27,234 bases of DNA from Oscillospiraceae bacterium UBA1230 (GTDB lineage: Bacteria > Bacillota > Clostridia > Oscillospirales > Oscillospiraceae). Position 1 is the first letter of the stretch. Every line of letters begins with the position of its first letter. Location of the stretch: positions 23,722 to 50,955 of the forward strand of contig DBWU01000069.1 in the NCBI GenBank assembly GCA_002309395.1, in the 5' to 3' direction. Made by a program: the position numbers and the translations under genes. Positions 1-6,785 of the stretch are shown one piece after another. Under the pieces are notes generated by a model that made no database searches, had not been told where the DNA came from, and worked only from the letters and a program-made list of their open reading frames with translations.

Positions 1-258
1 CCGGCACAGGGGAGCGGCAGCAGCCGCACCGTCTACCTGCGCGTTCCCGGCGCGGACAGCAGGGAATTCCGCCATTTGCAGTTGGTGATGACGATGTTTG
101 AAGGCGACACGCCGGTGAAGATCCGATTGGCGGACAGCGGCAGGTTGTTGGGCGGAAAATGCCTGTACCATCCGGCGCTGCTGGAGGAGTGCCGCCAGTG
201 GCTGGGCACGGAAAACGTGGTGGTTCGGGAGAATACGCCGGACGGAAAGCAGAACTGA
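1..258 (+). CDS. dnaE: DNA polymerase III subunit alpha, C-terminal end (partial)
   Basis: This is the last 85 codons of a gene that enters from the left edge in frame 1 and stops at TGA 256-258. The visible residues (VYLRVPGADS, then FEGDTPVKIRLADSGR, then LLEECRQWLGTENVVV) follow the C-terminal domain pattern of bacterial DnaE. There, a 'LYLRVPS' strand, a 'F.G.TPV' strand and a 'LL.EL...LG..NV' helix close the protein. DnaE is the replicative or lesion-tolerant polymerase catalytic subunit; none of the catalytic domains are in the window. The call rests on the tail pattern only, so a different OB-fold protein is possible but less likely. An inverted-repeat-bounded cassette begins two bases after the stop codon. 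Confidence 0.8.
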   Translation, partial: PAQGSGSSRTVYLRVPGADSREFRHLQLVMTMFEGDTPVKIRLADSGRLLGGKCLYHPALLEECRQWLGTENVVVRENTPDGKQN

Positions 259-259
259 A

Positions 260-300
260 AAAAGGAGAACAGCCGATGGGCAGTACTTCATAAGGAAGTT
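260..300 (+). repeat. Left 41-bp inverted repeat of the cassette
   Basis: The left repeat starts AAAAGGAGAACAGCCGAT and ends ACTTCATAAGGAAGTT. The reverse complement of 1759-1799 has the same length and matches 34 of 41 positions. The outer 18 bases are identical, and the inner 16 differ at one base. The inner end is itself partly palindromic (ACTTC, five bases, GAAGT). The repeat contains a Shine-Dalgarno-like AAAAGGAG followed by an ATG with an immediate short frame (stop after five codons); this is probably incidental. Confidence 0.85.
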
Positions 301-337
301 GCTTTGAGGTTGCAAATGCCGGCTCAAAAGGATATGA

Positions 338-370
338 AACAGGTGTGACTACGACGGTCACGCCTGTTTT
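338..370 (+). terminator. Hairpin with T-run, probable dnaE terminator
   Basis: AACAGGTGTGAC (338-349) pairs with GTCACGCCTGTT (357-368) to give a 12-bp stem with one G-U pair and a 7-base loop, running into TTTT. It lies about 80 bases after the dnaE stop and inside the cassette, so it probably ends read-through from dnaE. The T-run is short, so termination may be incomplete. Confidence 0.55.
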
Positions 371-382
371 GCCTGCTGGTTA

Positions 383-405
383 CGGATTTTGGGGTGCAAA
401 ATCCG
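383..405 (+). other. Small perfect hairpin in the cassette leader
   Basis: CGGATTTT (383-390) and AAAATCCG (398-405) form a perfect 8-bp stem around a 7-base loop. There is no T-run after it. It lies between the first terminator-like hairpin and the promoter of the membrane protein gene. Its role is unknown. Confidence 0.5.
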
Positions 406-411
406 ATGCTC

Positions 412-438
412 GTTATTATTGTTATTATTGTTATTATT
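412..438 (+). repeat. Three tandem copies of the 9-mer GTTATTATT
   Basis: Three exact copies of GTTATTATT lie directly upstream of the -35 box of the next promoter. The AT-rich tract could act as an UP-like element or be length-variable. It contrasts sharply with the GC-rich surroundings. Confidence 0.85.
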
Positions 439-447
439 GTGGACAAG

Positions 448-476
448 TTGCTAAATATGTTAGGTTATGGTATGAT
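448..476 (+). promoter_or_regulatory. SigA-type promoter of the cassette membrane protein gene
   Basis: TTGCTA (448-453) and TATGAT (471-476) are separated by exactly 17 bases. This places the transcription start near 483 and gives a leader of about 60 nt before the ATG at 545. Confidence 0.7.
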
Positions 477-544
477 ACTTCATAAGAGATATCTTCCTTT
501 TTTGGGCTAATGCCTTGATACAAGACGGAAAAAGGAGAAGTGAC

Positions 545-1684
545 ATGCCAGACACAGTGAAGTTTGTTCTGTTTTCTGCTGTTCCCATCATACAGGACGT
601 GTTTTTTATCCTGCTATTTATCCGTGGTATGGTCCTCTGCAAAAATCGAAAAGATACCCAATATGATCGTCTCGTATCATTGAGCCCTGTACTTCTGTGG
701 GTCGGCGCAGTCTGTGGTGGGATGCTCAGCGTTCCTGTTACGTTATTTGGGGCAGATGATATACCCAGCGGTGTATGGTACATATTTGAGGTGGTCGTTC
801 TTGCTTGTATCGCCATGATGCTGGCCTACTGCAACGAGACGGTCACATATGATGAATCAAGATTTGAGAAAAGCAATTTATTTGGAATAAAGCACTCCTA
901 TGACTACGGGGAAATCACCGGAATCTCCCGCAAGGGAGGCGACACGATACTGCGCTGCGGGCGCCGGAGGATCAGGTTGGATACCATGACCCTTGGGAGC
1001 AGCGAGTTCGTTGCGCACGCCGACAAGGCGTACATAATGCGACACAAAAAGCACCTTCCTGTATATAAGTCCAAAAAGGATCCTATGAACGGGAATCTGG
1101 ATACTCCATGGCTGTATCTGTTTATTTCTGTTTTTACCCTCATTGCTTCTATCGGCATGATCATCCTCCCCGGTTTTGTTTTAAGACCGGCAGACGATAG
1201 CATTCCCGGTGATGCGGTGGAAGTGCGCACGACCTTTTCATCTTACAATCGGGTGAAAAAGGAAAGCGGAACAATTCTGCTTTATGCTCCCGGAGTTGAA
1301 AAACCATTTGCAATATCCTGGCTGTCCGGCTATGAAGTCTCCGTTCCGGATCCGGAGATGCTGTGTGGAGGAGATTACTTTCACATTGTGGCTGATGAGG
1401 CAAGAGATCAATACTATATATGTGCGATTTCAAACGATTACAATAGCAGGATTCTCAGCTCATACGATTACAACACCGCCTACCGCAACACGCAACTTGT
1501 TCCGTGCATCTGCCTAATGGTAATGGGGGGTGTAATTGCTGCCGTTTCGGTTTTAATGGTATTGGTTGGCAGGCATCCGGAACGCTATCCGGGTTGGTTC
1601 CGAAGCCTCTTTTACAAGGATTGGGCATGGACCTCACCAACGTGGAAAAAGCATAAACATCCTTCAAAGCGGCGGCGGAAGTAG
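545..1684 (+). CDS. Multi-pass membrane protein of unknown function (cassette cargo)
   Basis: I do not recognise a characterised family. The start is ATG 545, because AAAGGAG at 531-537 sits 7 bases upstream; an in-frame TTG at 515 would overlap that site. The 379-residue product has about three membrane segments in the first 100 residues (roughly 3-26, 36-58 and 66-86), one near 180-202 and one near 315-340, with a very basic C-terminus (KKHKHPSKRRRK). The soluble part after the third segment (YDESRFEKSNLFGIKHSYDYGEITGI, split here as a description of positions 90-115) looks like the PH-like 'bacterial YdbT/YcxB type' strand pattern, but this is only an impression. The gene has its own promoter and terminator and is the only gene between two 41-bp inverted repeats. 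It is AT-richer than its neighbours, which suggests acquisition by transfer. Confidence 0.75.
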   Translation: MPDTVKFVLFSAVPIIQDVFFILLFIRGMVLCKNRKDTQYDRLVSLSPVLLWVGAVCGGMLSVPVTLFGADDIPSGVWYIFEVVVLACIAMMLAYCNETVTYDESRFEKSNLFGIKHSYDYGEITGISRKGGDTILRCGRRRIRLDTMTLGSSEFVAHADKAYIMRHKKHLPVYKSKKDPMNGNLDTPWLYLFISVFTLIASIGMIILPGFVLRPADDSIPGDAVEVRTTFSSYNRVKKESGTILLYAPGVEKPFAISWLSGYEVSVPDPEMLCGGDYFHIVADEARDQYYICAISNDYNSRILSSYDYNTAYRNTQLVPCICLMVMGGVIAAVSVLMVLVGRHPERYPGWFRSLFYKDWAWTSPTWKKHKHPSKRRRK

Positions 1685-1711
1685 TTTCCGTAATTTCATA
1701 TGAAAAGCACA

Positions 1712-1755
1712 AAAAGCTGTGAGGCTCGTTGAGCCTCACAGCTTTTACTTTTTTC
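1712..1755. terminator. Strong bidirectional terminator
   Basis: AAAAGCTGTGAGGCTC (1712-1727) pairs perfectly with GAGCCTCACAGCTTTT (1731-1746) around a 3-base loop. A T-rich tail (ACTTTTTTC) follows on the plus strand, and A-runs on the left serve the minus strand. It ends the cassette gene and probably also the converging minus-strand gene at 1814-2644. Confidence 0.9.
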
Positions 1756-1758
1756 ATC

Positions 1759-1799
1759 AACTTCCTTACGAAGTGACTTCTATCGGCTGTTCTCCTTTT
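1759..1799 (-). repeat. Right 41-bp inverted repeat of the cassette
   Basis: This is the reverse complement partner of 260-300, with 34 of 41 positions matching and the outer 18 bases identical. No target-site duplication is evident: the bases outside the left copy read ..CAGAACTGAA and those outside the right copy read GTATTCTCAC... Confidence 0.85.
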
Positions 1800-1813
1800 G
1801 TATTCTCACAGAC

Positions 1814-2644
1814 TTACCGGCTGGCGCAGTAGTTGCGCGCGGTGGCGTAGTCAGTGGGGGTATCCACTGTGTTGGGCGGGAAGAATTCGTTGATGGGGAA
1901 CGAGACGCTGCGGAACAGACCGCAAGGATCGTCCTGATCGTTACCGGGACATTCGGTTTCGGGGATGCAATAGTTGTATACCGGAATGAGGAGCTGGGTA
2001 TCGCGTTCCAGACGCACCAGAGAGAACTGACCCAGCGTCACGTAATAGTGGCGCTCTTCCTCGTCGTCCAGCACCAGGGGGCTGGAAAAGCTCTCGGCGA
2101 TGAAAGCGGGGATCTCGGTCAGAGGCACGTCGCCGCCGGCAGGCGGTGTGGAGAGACGGCAATCCAGCACAATGGGGTCAACGGCTTCCACCACCGCTAC
2201 GGGCAGATTGGTGCGCATTGCCGCCGGAATATCCAGCTCATCCAGCACGGTATCAGAGGTAAAGATCTTGGCATTTCCTTCACTGCCGAACAGGATGCAG
2301 CGTTTATCGAACACGCAAAGACCCTCCACCGGCGTATAGCGCGGCGCGCCGGTGTAGACCTGCAGCGTCACGCGGTAGAAAAAGCGCATGTCGATAGAGT
2401 AGAAGCCGCGGTTGAAGCTCACCGGCTCCACGTCGGTGTACACGTACAGAAGCTCCGCTGTGCCGCCTTTTGCCATCTGTGAGGTTTCCAGAAGCGCCTG
2501 CGCTTCCTCCGTGGGATAAAAGCGCAGATCCTCTACGCAGTCCTTATCCCGGCAACTGTCGAATATCTTTCGCGTATGGATACAAACGGATTCCCGCACG
2601 CTTTCCAGATCATTCACGGGACCCGGCATCACATTTTCAGGCAT
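1814..2644 (-). CDS. Conserved-looking protein of unknown function, candidate sporulation or spore-coat protein
   Basis: The product is 276 residues. I chose the ATG at 2644 because GGAGGG lies a few bases upstream; a longer frame back to 2752 has no such site and would run through the promoter. There is no signal peptide or membrane segment. The N-terminus (ESVCIHTRKIFDSCRDKDCVEDL, residues about 16-38) is rich in regularly spaced cysteines, and more cysteines come near the C-terminus (CIPETECPG, DDPCG, YCASR). Such cysteine spacing suits metal binding or disulfide cross-linking, as in spore-coat components. I recall similar N-termini in unannotated Clostridia proteins but cannot name a family. 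A SigK-like promoter directly upstream supports late mother-cell expression. The function is inference. Confidence 0.7.
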   Translation of the reverse strand: MPENVMPGPVNDLESVRESVCIHTRKIFDSCRDKDCVEDLRFYPTEEAQALLETSQMAKGGTAELLYVYTDVEPVSFNRGFYSIDMRFFYRVTLQVYTGAPRYTPVEGLCVFDKRCILFGSEGNAKIFTSDTVLDELDIPAAMRTNLPVAVVEAVDPIVLDCRLSTPPAGGDVPLTEIPAFIAESFSSPLVLDDEEERHYYVTLGQFSLVRLERDTQLLIPVYNYCIPETECPGNDQDDPCGLFRSVSFPINEFFPPNTVDTPTDYATARNYCASR

Positions 2645-2691
2645 ACGATTCCCTCCTATTTTAAGTAGTGAAAGATTTTCTCTTTCAATCC

Positions 2692-2717
2692 ATTGTATGC
2701 CGCCGGAAAAAACTTGT
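2692..2717 (-). promoter_or_regulatory. SigK/SigE-like sporulation promoter
   Basis: Read on the minus strand, an AC dinucleotide in TCACAA is followed 16 bases later by GCATACAATG. This fits the SigK pattern (-35 AC, about 16 bases, -10 CATANNNTA) except for the last base. It also fits the SigE -10 CATACAAT. The start would fall near 2684, leaving a leader of about 40 nt. No good SigA promoter is visible in this gap. Confidence 0.5.
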
Positions 2718-2751
2718 GAAAGGGAGCGCTCCGCGCGATCAGGATCGGACA

Positions 2752-2785
2752 TAAGAAGAACCGCCGGGCAAATGCCCGACGGTTC
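2752..2785 (-). terminator. Terminator of the SDR gene
   Basis: On the minus strand, GAACCGTCGGGCA pairs with TGCCCGGCGGTTC (one G-U pair, 2-base apparent loop) and is followed by TTCTTAT. It lies about 28 bases after the SDR stop codon. The plus-strand reading has a C-A mismatch instead, so the signal is better on the minus strand. Confidence 0.75.
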
Positions 2786-2812
2786 CGTATGTTTAAAGAG
2801 AGGGGTGAAAAA

Positions 2813-3586
2813 TTACATGCAGGTATAACCGCCGTCAACAGGCAGCTGAACGCCGGTGACGTAGGAAGAAGCGGGGGAGGCGAGGAAGATGGCTGCGGTG
2901 TCCAGCTCGCCCTCATGGCCGTAACGCTCTTCGGGGATCATGGTGCGCGCATTCTGCTGGAAGAAATCGCTGTTGAGCGTTTCGGTGGTCAGCGGAGTGT
3001 AGAAATAGCCGGGGCAGATGGAGTTGACGGTGATGCCGTACTTACCCCATTCAGCGGCGAGAGCGCGGGTCAGGTTGACCACGCCACCCTTAGCGGCATG
3101 ATAGGGAGCGGAGCCGGCGATCTTATTACCCACCAGACCGTACATGGAAGCGATATTGATCACGCGGCCGTACTTGGCGGGGATCATGGCCTTCTTGGCG
3201 ACCGCACGGGCGACCTTGAAGGAACCGAACAGGTCGATCTGCATCTCGTGATCGAACTGATCGTCGCTGATATCTTCGGCAGGACCCACAGCGCCGGTAC
3301 CGGCGTTGTTGATCAGCACGTCGATGCGGCCGAACTTGGCGAGAACTTCATCCACCATGGCGTTGACAGCGTCGGTATCGGTGATGTCGCAGGGAACGGC
3401 AAGCGTTTCCACACCGAAGGAGGCGCTGATCTCGGCGGCGACTTCCTCAATGAGGTTCTTGCGGCGCGCCACGACCACGATATTGGCACCCTGATTGGCG
3501 AGTGCCTTTGCCATCTGCACACCCAGACCGCTGGAGCAGCCGGTAACGATGGCGACGTTGCCCTTAAGATCAAAATAGTTCTTCAT
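2813..3586 (-). CDS. Short-chain dehydrogenase/reductase (SDR)
   Basis: The 257-residue product is a classical SDR, a cytoplasmic NAD(P)-dependent oxidoreductase. Visible motifs in order are the cofactor glycine motif TGCSSGLG (about 15-22), CDIT (66-69), NNAG (93-96), the catalytic serine in NIASM (S147) and YHAAK (Y162, K166), then the C-terminal PVDGGYTCM. Arginines at 41-42 after the second strand are typical of NADP(H) preference. It most resembles the gluconate 5-dehydrogenase / 3-oxoacyl-ACP reductase branch, but the substrate cannot be told from sequence. The start at 3586 is chosen because AGGAG lies about 8 bases upstream; a longer frame to 3649 would run through the promoter. It is monocistronic with its own terminator, and its promoter carries a Rex-like operator, suggesting control by the NADH/NAD+ ratio. 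Confidence 0.9.
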   Translation of the reverse strand: MKNYFDLKGNVAIVTGCSSGLGVQMAKALANQGANIVVVARRKNLIEEVAAEISASFGVETLAVPCDITDTDAVNAMVDEVLAKFGRIDVLINNAGTGAVGPAEDISDDQFDHEMQIDLFGSFKVARAVAKKAMIPAKYGRVINIASMYGLVGNKIAGSAPYHAAKGGVVNLTRALAAEWGKYGITVNSICPGYFYTPLTTETLNSDFFQQNARTMIPEERYGHEGELDTAAIFLASPASSYVTGVQLPVDGGYTCM

Positions 3587-3632
3587 GCGTTTTATCTCCT
3601 GAATCGGATTATTTCGCTGTCTTATCAACAGC

Positions 3633-3652
3633 ATTGTGAATAATATCACAAT
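3633..3652. promoter_or_regulatory. Palindromic operator, Rex-like
   Basis: The sequence ATTGTGAATAATATCACAAT has 7-bp perfect half-sites around a 6-base centre. Its core TTGTGAATAATATCACAA matches the Gram-positive Rex consensus TTGTGAA-WWWW-TTCACAA at 17 of 18 positions. It covers the -10 box and the likely start site of the SDR promoter, the usual place for a repressor site. A CRP/FNR-type site (TGTGA-N6-TCACA) has the same half-sites and is the main alternative. Confidence 0.7.
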
Positions 3653-3668
3653 TCAATTGAAAAAGCAA
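3640..3668 (-). promoter_or_regulatory. SigA-type promoter of the SDR gene
   Basis: On the minus strand, TTGCTT (3663-3668) and TATTAT (3640-3645) are spaced by 17 bases. Transcription would start near 3633 and give a leader of about 46 nt. Confidence 0.7.
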
Positions 3669-3697
3669 CACCTAATTTACAAAAATTTCAATTTTTT

Positions 3698-4726
3698 TCA
3701 GAGCAGGTCCGCCAGATCATAGATAAGCCGTTCCGTCTTTTCCCAGCCCAAACAGGGGTCGGTGATAGACTTGCCGTAACAGCCGCCGCCGACGCTTTGG
3801 GCGCCGTCCTCCAGATAGCTTTCGATCATAAAACCCTTGACCAGCCGGGCGATAGAGGCGTTGTAGCGGCGATTGACCATCACCTCTTTGGCAATGCGAA
3901 TCTGTTCAAGATACTGTTTGCCGGAATTGGCGTGGTTGGTGTCAATAACAACGGCGGGGTTTTGCAGATCGTGGGTGGCGTACGTTTCGCTCAAATGGAG
4001 GAGATCCTCATAGTGGTAGTTGGGATGGGATTTGCCGTGCTTATCCACGTAGCCGCGCAGTACGGCGTGGGCATGGGGATTCCCGTGAGAATGTGCCTGC
4101 CAGCCGCGATAAATAAAGGTGTGGGGATGCTGTGCGGCGGTGATGGAATTCATCATCACGTCAATATCGCCGCCGGTGGGGTTCTTCATGCCCACCGCCA
4201 CCTCCAGACCGCTGGCGGTCAGACGGTGCTGTTGATCCTCCACCGATCGGGCACCTACCGCCACGTAGCACAGAAGATCATCCAGATACTTGTGGTTTTC
4301 CGGATAGAGCATCTCGTCGGCGCAGGAAAAACCGGTTTCCGCCAGCGCCTTCATGTGGAGCTGGCGGATCGCCACGATGCCCTTGAGAAGATCGGTCTTG
4401 CCGGTGGGATCGGGTTGATGGAGCATTCCCTTATATCCCTCGCCGGTGGTGCGCGGTTTATTGGTATAGATCCGCGGCACGATGAAGATAGAATCCGCCA
4501 CCTTGTCCTGTACCGCACGCAGCCGCGCGATATAATCCAGCACGCTTACCTCGTTGTCCGCCGAACACGGGCCGATCACCAGCAGCAGCTTATCGCACCG
4601 TCCGGCAATGATGCTTTTGACCGTGGCGGCGCGCTGTGCCACCGTATCCGCCAGTTTCGCGGACACGGGATACATCTCCTTGACCTCCATGGGAATAGCA
4701 AGTTTTCTGTCAAAATCCATATTCAT
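3698..4726 (-). CDS. aroF: 3-deoxy-7-phosphoheptulonate (DAHP) synthase, class I
   Basis: It catalyses the first shikimate step, PEP plus erythrose-4-phosphate to DAHP. The 342 residues match the AroF/AroG/AroH (class I alpha) length and layout. GPCSADN carries the metal-ligand cysteine (C54), KPRTTGEGYKG (90-100) binds PEP and phosphate, and VGARSVEDQQHR, VGMKNPTGG and IDTNHANSGK follow, with GGCYGKSITDPCLGW near the end. Members of this group are often feedback-inhibited by an aromatic amino acid, but which one cannot be read here, so the letter F is nominal. It is the last gene of the aro operon and starts 15 bases after tyrA stops, with GGAG about 10 bases upstream. No GC-rich terminator follows, only an AT-only hairpin near 3681-3696. 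Confidence 0.95.
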   Translation of the reverse strand: MNMDFDRKLAIPMEVKEMYPVSAKLADTVAQRAATVKSIIAGRCDKLLLVIGPCSADNEVSVLDYIARLRAVQDKVADSIFIVPRIYTNKPRTTGEGYKGMLHQPDPTGKTDLLKGIVAIRQLHMKALAETGFSCADEMLYPENHKYLDDLLCYVAVGARSVEDQQHRLTASGLEVAVGMKNPTGGDIDVMMNSITAAQHPHTFIYRGWQAHSHGNPHAHAVLRGYVDKHGKSHPNYHYEDLLHLSETYATHDLQNPAVVIDTNHANSGKQYLEQIRIAKEVMVNRRYNASIARLVKGFMIESYLEDGAQSVGGGCYGKSITDPCLGWEKTERLIYDLADLL

Positions 4727-4741
4727 GGCGTATCCGCTCCT

Positions 4742-5596
4742 TTATCGGTCAAAATATGCGCGCCGCCGGGTAGAAAGCCGCATTTTCTCACGCAGCTTCG
4801 CTACGTCCTCCGCCGCCAGGAGATCGCGCAGAGCGGTAAACTCCCGTAAGAAGAGATCCATCTGCTCTAAAAGCGGCTCCTTATTCAGCAAAAACAGCTC
4901 GCTCCACATAGCGTCGTTGATGCTGGCGATCCGCGTCAGATCACGGAAGGAGTTGCCGGTGTAATCCGCCAGATGCCGGTTATCGCTGCACGTCATCAGC
5001 GACACGGCGATACAGTGGGTCAGTTGGCTCAAAAAGCCGATCATCTTGTCATGTTCCTCCGGCGAGAGGGTGCTAACGCGGGCAAAACCCAGAATCTGCC
5101 CGAGCTGTTTGCACCATTCAATGGCCGATGGTGTATTGGCGCTTGTGGGAACTACGATATAGTTGGCGTCCCGAAAGAGATCGTCCCGGCTGTTCTCCAC
5201 GCCGTACACCTCCCGCCCCGCCATGGGATGGGCGGCGATAAACTCCACGTCGCGGCGCAGGATGCGCTGGATATCGTAGACGATACAGCTTTTCACGCCG
5301 GTCACATCGGTGAGTAGAGCGCCGGGTTTCAAAAGCGACTGGTTCTCCTCGATCCACCGGCGAAATACCGCCGGATACAGCGCGAAGATCACCGCGTCCG
5401 CCTCGCCCAGCGCAACGGGATCGGCGGTGGTAAAGCCGCGGTCGATGATATGATTGTCCAGCGCGTAAGCGATGCTGTCACCGTTGCTGTCGATGGCGTC
5501 CACGCGAAATCCGAGACGCTTGAGTATTCTGGCGTAACTGCCGCCCATCAACCCCAGCCCCACGATCATGATGTTGCCGTTACTGATCCATTCCAT
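4742..5596 (-). CDS. tyrA: Prephenate dehydrogenase
   Basis: It oxidatively decarboxylates prephenate to 4-hydroxyphenylpyruvate using NAD(P), the tyrosine branch. The start at 5596 gives 284 residues and a 17-nt overlap with aroA. A longer frame to 5635 adds 13 residues with no family match. The N-terminus holds the dinucleotide-binding motif GLGLMGGS (13-20), followed by DVTGVK (97-102), HPMAGRE (123-129, prephenate-binding region) and EHDKMIGFLSQLTH (181-194) with conserved histidines. There is no C-terminal ACT domain, so tyrosine feedback through such a domain is not expected. The reading frame overlap with aroA suggests coupled translation. Confidence 0.95.
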   Translation of the reverse strand: MEWISNGNIMIVGLGLMGGSYARILKRLGFRVDAIDSNGDSIAYALDNHIIDRGFTTADPVALGEADAVIFALYPAVFRRWIEENQSLLKPGALLTDVTGVKSCIVYDIQRILRRDVEFIAAHPMAGREVYGVENSRDDLFRDANYIVVPTSANTPSAIEWCKQLGQILGFARVSTLSPEEHDKMIGFLSQLTHCIAVSLMTCSDNRHLADYTGNSFRDLTRIASINDAMWSELFLLNKEPLLEQMDLFLREFTALRDLLAAEDVAKLREKMRLSTRRRAYFDR

Positions 5597-6785
5597 CCTG
5601 TTCCACCTCAACTCCGGTTTGCCCCAATCGCGCAAAGAAATCCGGCAGACTTTTTCGCACCGCCTCGGCGCCCTCTATTACGCCGCCGGTACGACTGCAT
5701 AACACCGCCAGCGCCATCACGATGCGGTGGTCATTATGCCCTTGTAAACGCTCCGTCGGCGCATGCTGCAGCGGCGCCACGGTGATCCTGTTCTCCTCCT
5801 GCGTTACCTGTGCGCCGAACTTTTCAAGCTCCTCCGCCATGGCGGCGCCCCGGTCGCTTTCCTTCATTCGAAGCCGCCGCGTGCCGGTGAATACGGCGCC
5901 GTGATGCGCGGCGGCAAGCGCCATGCACACAGGTGCCAGGTCCGGGCAATCGGTAAGATCCAGCGCAGGCGTGCCGCGCCGCAGCGCGTCAAAATATGCC
6001 AGGCAGACCTTGTCGCCCTGCAAACTCTCATCGTCAAGCCCGGCAACGGTTACGCCGTCCAGCGCCAGGAAAAACGCCGCGTTCGACCAGTCGCCCTCCA
6101 CCGTATGGCATCCGGGGCGATATGTTTGTCCGCCGTACACGCCCAGAGCCGTATCACCTTCAAAATACGCCGCCGCGCCGAACCGTGCCATTGTGCGGAG
6201 CGTCATGCGGACGTAGGGCAGGCTCTCCACCGGCGGCAGGAGACGCAGGGAACTGCTTTCCTTTACCAGCGGCAGGGCGAACAGCAGACCGCTGATGAAC
6301 TGACTGCTGACGTCGCCGCGAAGCGTAAATTCGCCGCCTTGCAGCGGTCCGGCAACGGTCAGACGATCGTTGCTCCGGCGGAAGAGAAGCCGGCGTTCCC
6401 GGCAGATGGTTTCATACACGCTCAAGGGACGGTTCAGCAGCGTGGAACTGCCGGTGAAATGCGCCGTGTGACCGCTCAGGAGCGCCAGCGGCAGGAAAAA
6501 TCGCAGGGTACTGCCGCTTTCACGGCAGGGAAGGACGGCGCCCTCCGGCATTTTGAGAGGGTCCGCGCCGCGGATAACGGCGCTCTCGCCGTCGTAGGAT
6601 ACTGTCGCGCCCAAAGCGCGCAGGCAGTCCATGGTCGCCAGCAGGTCTTCCGAGGGCGCGATACGGTGTATCACACTTTCCCCCGGGGCAAGACCGGCGC
6701 ATAGCAACAGCCGGTGCGCGTCACTTTTCGAGGGCGGCGCCTGTATCGTGCCGCCGCAACCAGACGCTCGGATCGTTACTTGCAT
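5580..6785 (-). CDS. aroA: 5-enolpyruvylshikimate-3-phosphate (EPSP) synthase
   Basis: It transfers the enolpyruvyl group of PEP to shikimate-3-phosphate, the sixth shikimate step. The 401 residues are slightly short for the family. Motifs are PPSKSDAHR (18-25, substrate-binding Lys and Ser), RESGSTLRF (88-96, the PEP-binding loop with its conserved glycine kept), SSQFISG (160-166), PDLAP with catalytic Asp282, LRMKESDR (305-312) and GHNDHRIVMA (349-358). The loop reads ESGST rather than the enterobacterial NAGTA, so inhibitor sensitivity class cannot be assumed. The start at 6785 overlaps the aroQ stop by 10 nt. Confidence 0.96.
   Translation of the reverse strand: MQVTIRASGCGGTIQAPPSKSDAHRLLLCAGLAPGESVIHRIAPSEDLLATMDCLRALGATVSYDGESAVIRGADPLKMPEGAVLPCRESGSTLRFFLPLALLSGHTAHFTGSSTLLNRPLSVYETICRERRLLFRRSNDRLTVAGPLQGGEFTLRGDVSSQFISGLLFALPLVKESSSLRLLPPVESLPYVRMTLRTMARFGAAAYFEGDTALGVYGGQTYRPGCHTVEGDWSNAAFFLALDGVTVAGLDDESLQGDKVCLAYFDALRRGTPALDLTDCPDLAPVCMALAAAHHGAVFTGTRRLRMKESDRGAAMAEELEKFGAQVTQEENRITVAPLQHAPTERLQGHNDHRIVMALAVLCSRTGGVIEGAEAVRKSLPDFFARLGQTGVEVEQDGMDQ

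Noticed and set aside
272..293. ATG with Shine-Dalgarno inside the left inverted repeat as a truncated gene after dnaE
   Set aside because: The frame stops after five codons, and the right repeat copy lacks the ATG. It could be the remnant of a displaced downstream gene, but there is nothing to support that.
412..438. Three GTTATTATT copies as a CRISPR-like array
   Set aside because: The units are 9 bp, directly adjacent and without spacers. It is a short tandem repeat only.
2789..3643. Long open frame on the plus strand opposite the SDR gene
   Set aside because: It is antisense to a clear SDR with all motifs, lacks a good ribosome binding site and has no family-like motifs. It is an artefact of GC-rich codons.
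3679..3697. AT-only hairpin as terminator of the aro operon
   Set aside because: AAAAAT and ATTTTT can pair, but the stem has no G-C pairs and is too weak to call. The real end of the transcript is not evident.
3797..4849. 350-codon plus-strand frame opposite DAHP synthase and tyrA
   Set aside because: It crosses two well-supported minus-strand genes and has no recognisable domain or start signal.
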